From the NCBI GenBank assembly GCA_022695795.1, contig MU404145.1, forward strand, positions 106,230 to 170,229: a stretch of DNA of 64,000 bases, in the 5' to 3' direction. The translations under genes were made by a program, and so were the position numbers. This document shows positions 24,024-33,875 of the stretch, piece after piece. Under the pieces are notes generated by a model. The model was not told the DNA's origin. It worked only from the letters and a program-made list of their open reading frames with translations, and did no database searches. Numbering within the stretch: position 1 is the first letter of the stretch; every line of letters starts with the position of its first letter. Source of the DNA: Biscogniauxia marginata (Eukaryota; Ascomycota; Sordariomycetes; Xylariales; Xylariaceae).

Positions 24024-24933
24024 GGTGGCATCTGATTACCACGAGAACTGATGATGCGAATCAGGACGCCGAGGCTCAAGTTGAGAGCGGAGTTGTCAGG
24101 ATTGAAATTGTGTTACGAGTTCCAGAAAGAAAAAAAAAGGCAAAAAAAAAAAAAGATCGGAGATTCGCAGTCCTTGCAGCCAAGGAAACCTATATTAAGT
24201 GGGTATTGTCAGATGACAAGCCACAATCTTAGGCCCTGAAGCAAGGTACAAAGTGGCTGAAGCACATGTGGCTTAGCCTTAATTGGTTGTCGGTACGTCC
24301 GTAAATTAAGCTGTTTTTGTATACAACATGATCCAGCGCTTTGACTAACTCCCGCAGTGAGACAGCCTCTAACAGGTGCACTGACGGCGTATATGCCGGT
24401 GTTGAGCGCCGTTTACCGGGTTCGGGTAGCAAAAACGGGCCTTCTGCCGACTCCCGTGCCTACAATTCTGTCTTACAACCGTCGAGGGCCGGGATCGATC
24501 GACTTACACGAGCGATAGTAGAGCTAAAGCAAGGGGCTTACCCGCGTCTTCGCCATCATCCTCGACAAACAAATTAATGATCACGAGATATGATTCTAGA
24601 ACTCGCGGACGGGGTCTAAGTCTCTATTTCCCGAAACCGGTGTAACTCATAACTTGCTTGTGACTGCCGGGTGCAATATCCCGTCCTGGACGCATCGTAA
24701 GGGCGCCGCAGAATATGAGCCCCGAGCACCCCCCAGCTCTGAGGAGCTCAGGCCTGGACGATGGGGTACAAATACATATTATTTGACTGCTCCTATGTGA
24801 CCCGTATAGTAGCTGCTTTACTTGTCTTACGAACCGAGGGCTACCGCTATAATCTCTAGGGCGAGGAACTGATACATCCAGTCTCCGCCGTTGAGGAGTT
24901 CTGGTCGTTATAAAATAAGTTACCTAGTTCAAG
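24024..24933. other. Divergent intergenic region RRP7 / MFS transporter
   Basis: About 0.9 kb. Includes A-rich tracts just upstream of RRP7 and a TATA-like TTATAAAATAAG at 24908-24919, close to the first in-frame ATG of the transporter. No gene seen. Confidence 0.5.
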
Positions 24934-26634
24934 ATGGGGTTCTCAGGCAATGTACAACAGTTCCTATCGGGGACGAGGACGCACTCAACGTCTAAACCCC
25001 CGTATCTCCTCTCGATACGATCCTCGACAACAATGATATTAACAGCTAGTGAGTTGCCAAAACACTCCGGGAATGAGAGTGAGAGTGTAAAAGTACTAGG
25101 GTTGCTAATATTGCCCAATACGAAAAAAGTGAATCTGGCCATGTTTACCGATGTCTTCTTTTACGCTCTGATCGTCCCCGTCATGCCCTTCTCGCTCACT
25201 GTCCAAGTTGGCCTCGCACCGGACAAGGTGCAACACTGGACGTCGATCCTCCTAGCGTGCTATAGCGTGGGTCTGTTCGTCTGCAGCCCCTTCGCCGGAT
25301 TCTATGCCGACCACACATCGTCACGGCGGTGGCCTCTGCTTACAGGCCTGGTGACGCTCGCCGCTTCAACTCTGTTGCTATGCTTTGGGACCTCGCTTGG
25401 GCTGTTGGTCTTGGGCAGGCTGCTGCAGGGTTTCAGCGCAGCTGTGGTTTGGAGCGTCGGCTGCGCACTCCTTGTCGATACGGTGGGTAGTTCCGTAGGC
25501 GTCGTGATGGGCTATGCGAATATATCTATGTGTATTGGTCTCCTTGTCGCCCCCGTCATCGGCGGCGCCGTCTACGCCGCGGTCGGTTACTATGCTGTAT
25601 ACTATATTGCTTTCAGCGTCATCGCCCTAGACATCATCCTTCGACTTTTTATGATCGAGAGGAAGGTCGCGAGACAATGGATTAAGGAAGACGATAGCGA
25701 TACTGTACAGAGCGACAACCCTGGGGAGGATATCGAGAAAGCCGCCGCTGTCATCGGGCAAGAAGACGAGGACTCGAAAGAGACCGGTAACGACGACAGT
25801 GTGCAGGCCGCGGCCCTTAACACAAATGCGGCAGAAAATGGCCAGTCCGAACTAACGGAGACTAGAAACGAGGCTTCAGGGACAGCAACTCAGACTACGT
25901 CTAGCAGGCGTGTGATTGTTGCTATTCTAATGAACCCTAGGGTTCTCGCCGCTCTGTATGGTATAATTGTGGAAGCGGGCATAATGTGAGCAAGCCATTG
26001 TATATTAATAGAATCATCATCTAACCGAATTCCTAGGATGGGATTCGATGCCATCCTCCCTCTCTTCGTCCAGCGCACATTCGACTGGAACTCGACAGCC
26101 GCAGGTATCCTCTTCCTGGCCTTGTTCCTGCCGGGGATAATCTCCCCCCTCGCGGGCTGGCTGGCGGATAAGTACGGAGCGAAATGGATATCCGTCCTCG
26201 GATTTAGCTGTAATGTCCCGCTCTTGATCTGCTTGAGGTTCGTTTCAGAGAATTCCATTCAGCACAAGGTCGTCCTGGGCGTTTTGCTGGGTCTCCTCGG
26301 CGCCACGCTCTCCTGCTCTTACACGCCACTTATGGCGGAGATCAGTTATGCCATCAAGGAGAAAGCGGCCGAGGAGCCGGGCATCTTCGGCGATAATGGG
26401 GTTTACGGACTGGCGTATGGATTTTTTAACATGGCTTATGCTTTAGGTGGCATTATTGGCCCGATCTGGGGTGGATATGTCGTCGAGTCGGCTGGATGGG
26501 GAACCACAGGCTGGAGTCTTGCCCTCTGGAGTGCAACGGCAGCCGTAGTCGTCGCCCTGTGGGTTGGTGATAAAGCCGAAAAGAGTAAAAGTCCGACGGA
26601 AGACACCAAGGACGAGTCACCAGAGAATACATAA
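24934..26634 (+). CDS. MFS transporter, DHA1/vesicular-amine-transporter type
   Basis: Two exons, 24934-25985 and 26037-26634 (GTGAGC donor, CTAG acceptor), 549 residues when counted from the first ATG. Twelve-helix major facilitator: helix 1 DVFFYALIVPVMPFSL, then LLACYSVGLFVCSPFAGFYAD and HTSSRRWPLLTGL (the loop 2-3 signature), GRLLQGFSAAVVWSVGCALL (helix 5 antiporter region), a long acidic cytosolic loop of about 90 residues (about 245-335), and the second half starting FDAILPLFVQRTFDW with GWLADKYGAKW. This is the drug:H+ antiporter branch related to vesicular amine carriers; fungal members export metabolites or drugs. No biosynthetic genes flank it. A TATA-like box at 24908-24919 lies so near the first ATG that the in-frame ATG at 25033 may be the real start. 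Confidence 0.85.
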
Positions 26635-27340
26635 CCTGATATGGTTAACGACACTGATCACCACAAAAGTCCGAATTAATGAATCTTTTTTATTTCAGTT
26701 GAATAGTGAATATGGAGGCACCATATTGAGAAAATGTAGTTGGATTGAAGAAACTCCGTTGGCTAATGTAATGTAATAAAAGAAAGGATCCAGTGTAAAA
26801 AGGCTCATACTGCTAATATTGCCTGAACCATGACCCTACATCAAAGCGCAAAAAGAAAAAGGAAAGAAAAAAAGAAGAAGAAAGAAACCATCGAAAACTT
26901 AGATCCGCATCTCAAGTAGAAAGTGCTGATAAGTCAAATTGAGCGGAAGGGGAAGAGACTGCAATAATTTCAGAGCAACGACGTCTTCGATGGAAGTTAT
27001 GGAATCGACAATAGTAGGGAAAACTGTATCTCGGAAAGGCAGGTGTGAGATACACAGAAAACGTAGAGAATGTCCTCTAAACCTCCACTGCCACTAAGAA
27101 ATACGATGTGATAGATCAAATAATGAAAACGAGGAATCAGAAAAATGCCGAAATAGGTGTCAAGGGGTAGCTGTCTTGAACAAGTACAAGACTTTCCTCA
27201 GCCACTATGTACACGTGTATAAGGGACCAGCTCTCCTATCCAGTCTCTTCACCTAATCGATCAACCTCATTATCCTGTATTTCAATTCCAACAGGCAAAA
27301 GGGCAGTTTTCTTGGCAGAATAATTGTAACGCCGACAATA
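26635..27340. other. Intergenic region after the MFS gene
   Basis: About 0.7 kb, purine-rich between 26850 and 26950. No coding or RNA signal. Confidence 0.5.
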
Positions 27341-27577
27341 CTAGAGTTGTAAAGCGGACAAGAACGTCCCGTCACACGGATGGCAACGAAACTCGTGAGC
27401 TTCGACAAGGTACGGGGCCGCATCTGGATGCTTATCGGCGAGGTGCTTTCTCAAATATTCTTCACACATACCCCTTAGCCCAACTCTATCACAGTAAGAA
27501 ACCGTGCATGGAAATGGTGTTTCGTTGTGTACACGTTTCATATACTCTATGTAGTCTGACTGCTTGTTGAACGGCAT
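27341..27577 (-). pseudogene. C2H2 zinc-finger protein fragment
   Basis: A 78-residue open frame with the look of the fungal finger pair: YMKRVHNETPFPCTVSYCDR, VGLRG, then LRKHLADKHPDAAPYL. One Cys/His finger (CTVSYC with a later HLADKH pair) is recognisable, and a preceding MKRVH is the end of another finger whose cysteines are gone. Intact family members have several fingers and hundreds of residues, so this is either one exon of a gene whose other exons I cannot recognise between 27.6 and 29.3 kb, or the remains of a decayed gene. No upstream exon could be joined with confidence. Confidence 0.4.
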
Positions 27578-29872
27578 TTGCTCGAGTCATAAGTCATGCG
27601 GAAGCAATATGAAGCCTTCCCCTTGGCAGGACTAGCAACTCCCATAAGGACAAGTTAAGACTTCATAAATCCTTAATAGCTTCCTCGCAGTGTACTAAGT
27701 CTCAATCTCTTCTCCGTCAAGCTTGTGAAAACGTCGAAGGTATCGGATCAAACGATATTTTCGGCAAAAACTGACCTTGCCTTGATAATGCTTGTGGAAA
27801 AAGCGACGCCACTAATTGCAAAATGCAATTAGGGATAATATAGCCTGCGATACCTTCGTAACAAATTTTCTTGAGGGACCCATTCTTTGGCATCACCACA
27901 AGGACTATTCTCTGCTCATCACCCCCTACAGTCAAGACCGGACTCTTAGGAGAGGGTCCAGCTCCTAAAGCATAAGGTGTCAGTCTGAAGGTCTAACATG
28001 ATCTTCTTAATGCTGCCGGAGCCGAAATTTGGAAATTCATGGCTTGAGCTTGCTCCATCAACGTCATCCCTAACCCCTTCAGCGAGCGATCTCACTTCGG
28101 AAATCAACTGGCACGATGCCTGGCAATTTCTCAATCGATGCATCGACGAGTTGAAGGGTAAATCCTTTGACATGCGTAAGACATGTACTAACACAAATGT
28201 TTGGGTTTCATCATTCTCACGAATCCAAATACGCATATTCATACTCATGATTTATAAAAGCAGGCCATTCTATTCGAAGATTCTTGAGAACGGCAATGTG
28301 TAACCCTTGTGGCTTCATCAAGGCCTCATCGAGGCATCCAGCCACGATCCCCTGGCCATTTTCACAGTATCTTACGCTTAAATGACTTGACCTTATGCTA
28401 AAATGGACTAACCTAGATCTTTCTGTGTGCCTTTATCCTCTACATTTCGGCGGCGACTCCTTGAAGACACATCGTATTAGCTCAATGGAGGGTCTTGAGT
28501 TGATAAATACATTAAAATTGGCCCACAACGTAATTAAAGCTGCCCAGGATTTGTTGAAATATAAACCTCACTAAGCTAAGGCATATAAAATACTTTTCTG
28601 ATTGTAATAGTATTAATATGGTATCCGTAATTTGACGCTATGGTCACTTGGAGTCATTCTCCTCCAAATAGGACGCTGGTGAATAGTAGACTCACCGAGT
28701 GACATTAGGACTACCCGGAGGCTATCGTCACAAGTACAAGGACTTGGCATGCGGTACCAATAGTTGACAAAAAGATACTTGAATGTGACTTCGGGTACGG
28801 CGGGCAACTATTAGCCAAGCCGCGTCTGCAGCAGGCCGTGTATGAATATTCGTGTCTAGGGAATTCCGGAGGCCCTGGAGATGCATACTTTTTTAAGTGA
28901 GCAAAAACGACCATGTTTCTGAGGTACGGAGAATATAGGGAAAAGTCTCCGTATGGGGTAGGTGGTTCGGACATGTACGCCCTGTTGTCAATATTAGGGC
29001 GTGGGGATGGATGCATGAGAGTGGACGACTGAAGTGGGTTATCTGAGGTGAGTCAGTGTGTGAAATCTTTCTATTTCCTCGGAGCGTATTGTAAGGTTAT
29101 GAAGGTTGTAACAGATTGTACAGGTAGATAGTTTACTAGGAAAAGACGAAAAATAAAGGGACAGGGCGAGGAACGAGAGATTGCGAGAATAACTAAAGAA
29201 AGGGTTCTTTTTTTCTTCCCCTTTTTCAGGATTCCCAGAGAAAACTATTAAACAAAGGCAAAGCAATCTTAGGAAAGATGTTTATATAGTAGTGGCCGTG
29301 TTTGTGTACCAGATTGACATATTGAAGACAAGAGGAGGGAAATATTGTCGGGGTTGGATGTCATGGTCTAAGTATATATTGGTTGTCTTTTGAGCCAGCT
29401 CATACAGAGTATAATAGAAGAGTCTAAAAACTAATGTAAGTGCCTTTCCATTGGGCAAGTAAGAACATGCAAGTAGAGGCGGGCAGTGGAATGATGAAGC
29501 GACCCGTGAAGATAGTTATTGAATCTATGTAGCAAGACAAGCGTTATCCATGGGGTTTCTTCCAGACCAGAAATATGTCAGTGTTTGGGAATGTCTTAAT
29601 TAGCTGAGTCCCTTCCTAAGAATATATACAGAAACCGAGTTCACAAGACGGAATAGCTAGAATGCAATGCTGTGACATGTAGCAAACTCCTGGACAGCTT
29701 TCATTGATGAAACTCAGGATATAGCATGCTGCCTCGACGGAGTGGTGAATATAGTCTAATCTAGTAAAGATACCTCGTAAATAACAACCGCCTGCCTACA
29801 TGCCTCTCTATAACCTCAACGCCATCCAATCCCCTCGCCTTAGATAGACAGATACCCAGGCAGATCGGTCCA
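27578..29872. other. Gap with no recognisable gene
   Basis: About 2.3 kb of moderately A+T-rich DNA. A minus-strand open frame at 27946-28248 (100 codons) could be an upstream piece of the zinc-finger fragment but has no recognisable motif. Otherwise empty by eye. Confidence 0.4.
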
Positions 29873-31747
29873 TCAGATCTCGATCACGATCCTCCCCACC
29901 CCCCTACTGACACAACTCAGCATCGCCTCCCCCTTCTCCTCCTCCGGAAGCCCCGTGCCCCTGTGCTCGACCGTCCCAGACCTGACCGCGACCCGGCAAG
30001 TCCCGCAATTCCCGACCTCGCAGCTACTCGGCACCACCTCCCCATCCCCATCATCATCATCATCATCATCATCTCCCTCAAAGTCCCGCCTCAGCGCCTC
30101 CAGCAGCGTCTCCTCAGCACCGACCCGGACCACCCTGCCCCGGCGATTCGCGACCTCGGCCTCGAACGGGTCGCCGCCGCCGTCGTCCGTATCCGCCGCG
30201 GCGGCGAACGCCTCGAAGTGGACCTCGTCGTCGCCGAGCCCGCGCGCCCGCGCCTCCCGCCGTGCCTCCTCCATCATGCGCCGGGGTCCGCAGACGTAGA
30301 CGTGCGCGTTCCAGGGCAGCGCGGCGAGGATGGCGGGGACATCCATGCGCTCGCCCCTCTCGGCGTCGTACGTCCGTACGTCAACGATGGCGTGCGAATT
30401 CGAATCCGACTTCCCACCACCCGCTCCCCCCTCGCCCTCGGCCTCGGGTCTCCGCAGGGCCTCGACGCGCGCGCGGAACGGCACGTCGCCGCCGGACCGC
30501 ACGGCGTAGTGTAGCGCGACGTCGAAGTTGATGCGGCGCGCCTTCTCGATGACGCCCAGGAACGCCGTGATCCCGATCCCGCCGGCGAGGAAGACGTGCT
30601 TGCTGGCGGCGCCCGACGGCGCCGGGCCCGCGGCCATGCGGCGGCGCACCTGCAGGACGTCGCCCGCGCGCGCCGCGCCGTGCATGTACGCCGACCCACC
30701 GCGGCTCGGGGCTTCGAGCGCTATGCCGAGCTCGAAGCAGCGCGCCGTGCCCGAGACGACCGAGTACGACCTTAGCAGGCCGTTCGGTAGCTTTAGGCGC
30801 GCGTGCGCGCCGAGGAGCGGTTTGTTGTCGTCGTTGTCGGCGTCCGGCGTGACGGCCTCGAGCACGAAGGATGCGACGCGCGGCGTCTGGGTCTTCTTCT
30901 CGACGATCCTGTAGTCGCGCCATTTATGGGCTTGCTGCTGCTGTTGTTGTTTCCCCTGCTTCTTAGCCTTCTGCTTCGCGACGCGGCGCTCGAACGCCTT
31001 CCTGCTCTCGTCGCCCATGTCGACGATCCGCGCGAGCTGCTCGTTCATCGCGGCGTTATTCTGCGTCCGGTGCAGGTACTCCTGGACGCGCTCTATGGTC
31101 CAATCCGGCCATCTGCGCTCGACAAGGCGGATCTCGTCACCCGCTTGCACGGTACCCTCCCGTAGCACGCGGTAGTACCAGCCTGTCCGGCTTGTGCGGT
31201 ACGTGTTGGGCGCGAAGTTCTTGAGCTGGAAGCGGTGGTTCAGCTTAAAGCACGGCTGGCGCGGCAGGCTAACCTGGAGGAGTAGCTCGTCGCTACCAAC
31301 TGACACGATGTCCCCTATGCAGACATTCCGTTCGTTCATCCGCTCTGTGACAAAATTCTCACCGAAGCCTCCGGGCTTGAACCGGGCTGCAGCCTCGGGA
31401 AACTCTTCGCGCCACTTGGGATAGTGAGAAGAGCAGTCTATCATTTATTAGCAGGTCAGGGGCACAAATAGGAGGATCTAAGTAGACTCGCATCCATGGA
31501 CAGCTTTGTCCCTACCACCGTGGAAAGTGAGATCGTGCTCGTCTCCATCCAGTCCCAACATTGACACGGGAATGCGACCAATGCGAAGGTTCTTATCGAT
31601 TCCAGTCTGGATCTTGAGGCCCGGCATCGTTTTCATCTTACTTGTCCGGACCTCAAGAATGATGTCGCGCTCGAAGGACGCATACAAGTCAATACTCGAC
31701 GTTGGTGCCATCGCATGAATGCTGATGAATGTGATTTTATGTGGCAA
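29873..31747 (-). CDS. MOSC domain / ferredoxin-reductase / [2Fe-2S] ferredoxin fusion protein
   Basis: Two exons, 31492-31747 and 29873-31437, joined by a 54-nt intron that uses a GC donor (GCGAGT) and a TAG acceptor. The joint restores KAVHGYCSSHYPKW, the normal MOSC sequence, and gives 606 residues. Order of domains: YiiM-type MOSC (about 35-190; GDEHDLTFHGG, KPGGFGENF), a Lys/Gln-rich linker, a flavin/NAD(P)H reductase of the phthalate-dioxygenase-reductase type (LRSYSVVSG flavin loop, HVFLAGGIGITAFLG nucleotide loop, VYVCGPRRMMEEA), and a plant-type [2Fe-2S] domain with C558, C563, C566 and C594. MOSC proteins bind molybdenum cofactor or handle sulfur; the fused reductase could feed electrons to it, perhaps for N-hydroxylated or other xenobiotic substrates, as in YcbX/mARC systems (inference). 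An alternative start is the in-frame ATG of MAPTSSIDLY. Confidence 0.85.
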
Positions 31748-32078
31748 ACTAGCTAGTATAATGTATAAAGATCTTATGCGCTACTAAAGCAAGATGGAAA
31801 AGGAAGGAGGGAACAAAAGATATAATCTTGGACCCCGGGTTTTATTTTCAACCTCCACTCATGCAGTCACATTGGTCCCGAACTGGTCTGAGTATTCCCG
31901 CTTCGCCCGAACATGACTAACACAGGCAACCGCCTCCTTTCCCTCCGACTTACCCCTTACCCCTTCATGATTATTTTACATACCATACATGTTTACCAGT
32001 CAAATTGAACCGGCCTGAGTAATCATAATCATACTTAGCAATGGCATAGCAACTGCTAACCAAACACCAATCCATGCT
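31748..32078. other. Short intergenic region
   Basis: 331 bp between the MOSC fusion start and the stop of the next minus-strand gene; nothing recognisable. Confidence 0.5.
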
Positions 32079-33875
32079 TTAATCTTCGTCAAACTCCTCG
32101 ATCGGGTCGCCATCGAAGTCAGGAAGCCCCCGGATATCAGTTCTGTCTTCCAATATTCTCTTCTTGCGACTGTTTCTTCCTTTCCTTTTCCCTTTCCCGC
32201 CAAGGCCATGGGTTGAAGCTAGCGGAGGTGCCATAGGACGACGTCCTAATTCGTCGGCAAACTTCCCAACAAAGGTCTTTGGCTGTGCGAAGCGGAATGT
32301 GTGGCCTGAATTTTCCTTTTCCGAGGAACCAGCCGTTTTCATACCGCTTGTTACTGATTCTGAAACTATCGTACCTTGTGTTGCCATATTGCTGTCACAT
32401 GACAATGTAGAAGGCAACTTGCCATCTTGCTCACTTTCGGCCAGCAAAAGATCTGTCCCGCAAGTAGCAACCGTCTCAATTTCTACAGCAGAGCTGTTTG
32501 ACGTGTTAGATGGCCGCAGTTCCAACGCAGCCTGGTGAGCGGCCTCCATGAATACATCAGTTCCGGACTCCTCGTTATCATTGAAGACAAATTTCATCCA
32601 TTCAGCATTGAGATCGTCGGCAGCTGTGGAATTATCCTGAGAAGTCTTCTCTTGTATACATTGAACCCTGCCGGGGTCATTTGATAGATATGGAGTTCTC
32701 CCTTTTTCTATTGTAGTCTGTTCTGGAGATGTGTGAGCTGCACTTCTATCTGCTTCACTTGACATTTCAAAAAAAGGCAATTTGACTTGTAAATGAGACG
32801 GCAAGGAAACGTCGGAACCTATTAATGGAATAACCGATGCTGACGAATTATCAGCCCTACTGTGTGAAGAGTTATCAGAGAGATTCGCAGCCCAGTTCTT
32901 CCATGACTGATGAGTCGTACTTTCTAGCGCTGGTCTTGTTGGCCTCTCGATCTCTACTTGTAGACTTCCTCGATCCTCTGATTTTGCTGGTGACCACTGA
33001 AGGACCATGAAATCATCAGCTCGACGTGGTATAGGCTCATGGATGATAGAAGACGAGTAAACAACGTGGGCTGGTGTCTCTGGTCTTGTTGTCATCGTGG
33101 GTCCATGTAAGGGAGGGCGATTGCATGTGCTTGACTGTATCTGTGAATTGTATTTTGATGTATGCAAGGACTTACTGTTCACTGGGGCCACGTATAGTCG
33201 GCGAGCATGGCTTGGCACAGGACTCGATATTTGGCCTCGCCTGTCTTGGGCTGAATTTGCTAGGGGCCTTGGTGCTAGACTGTATCGCCTGATGTTGGGT
33301 GGTGAAGAACTCGAGCCTATGCTAGGCTGAATCTCTTGGCTTCCAATATGGATCTTCATGGCTCGTTTCGCGACATGCTGTACGGGCTCAGCCTGGTGAA
33401 TCTCAACGGCTTTCGCATATGCATTAATTTTCATTGGTGACCGACTTTGGGAGTGATCTATTTTGCTCCATCTCGAATCGCCAGCGACGTGGATCTCGCC
33501 GGGAAAGGAAATCTCGATCGGTTGCTGGAAACTCAGGCCTGCCCAATCCGACTGATCGAGTAATCGCTTCCTCTTATCCTGGTTGACAGATGACGATGCA
33601 CTGCCGTGGTCGTTGGACTTTCGAAGACATCTCTGCTTGTGCAGTAATAAGGGGCTAGAGGGTTGGTTGAGAAGAGACCTAGTAGGACTTTCGCGATGGG
33701 CAGAAGATCGAGTATGCCTCGAATCAAGGAAAGATATGGAGATAGGACTCTGCTTGAGATGGCTGTTCAGTGTTTTATTGCGAGCCTTGGCAAAATGCTG
33801 CTTCTGCTTTGCGAGCAATTGATTTCGCCTACTGTTGCGCGAATGGCGGGATAGACTGCCTTCGGTCCAATTCAT
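32079..33875 (-). CDS. Fungal protein of unknown function, basic N-terminus and Ser-rich body
   Basis: Single exon, 598 residues, not recognised as a named family. The N-terminus MNWTEGSLSRHSRNSRRNQ and LLAKQKQHFAKARNK is basic and looks like a conserved fungal opening block. A second block, KRKRLLDQSDWAGLSFQQPI followed by EISFPG (about 101-126), is the other stretch that looks constrained. The rest is Ser/Pro/Gln-rich and probably disordered. Near the end a basic run, KGKRKGRNSRKKR, could be a nuclear signal, followed by an acidic tail DPIEEFDED. No membrane segments or enzyme motifs. The regular codon use and absence of stops over 1.8 kb make it a real gene. A nuclear role is only a guess. 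Confidence 0.7.
   Translation of the reverse strand: MNWTEGSLSRHSRNSRRNQLLAKQKQHFAKARNKTLNSHLKQSPISISFLDSRHTRSSAHRESPTRSLLNQPSSPLLLHKQRCLRKSNDHGSASSSVNQDKRKRLLDQSDWAGLSFQQPIEISFPGEIHVAGDSRWSKIDHSQSRSPMKINAYAKAVEIHQAEPVQHVAKRAMKIHIGSQEIQPSIGSSSSPPNIRRYSLAPRPLANSAQDRRGQISSPVPSHARRLYVAPVNSKSLHTSKYNSQIQSSTCNRPPLHGPTMTTRPETPAHVVYSSSIIHEPIPRRADDFMVLQWSPAKSEDRGSLQVEIERPTRPALESTTHQSWKNWAANLSDNSSHSRADNSSASVIPLIGSDVSLPSHLQVKLPFFEMSSEADRSAAHTSPEQTTIEKGRTPYLSNDPGRVQCIQEKTSQDNSTAADDLNAEWMKFVFNDNEESGTDVFMEAAHQAALELRPSNTSNSSAVEIETVATCGTDLLLAESEQDGKLPSTLSCDSNMATQGTIVSESVTSGMKTAGSSEKENSGHTFRFAQPKTFVGKFADELGRRPMAPPLASTHGLGGKGKRKGRNSRKKRILEDRTDIRGLPDFDGDPIEEFDED

Noticed and set aside
24934..26634. Secondary-metabolite cluster around the MFS transporter
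   Set aside because: Neighbours are RRP7 and a zinc-finger fragment; no synthase or tailoring enzyme nearby.
30048..30073. CAT trinucleotide repeat as a separate satellite
   Set aside because: It encodes the poly-Asp loop of the MOSC fusion protein and needs no separate explanation.
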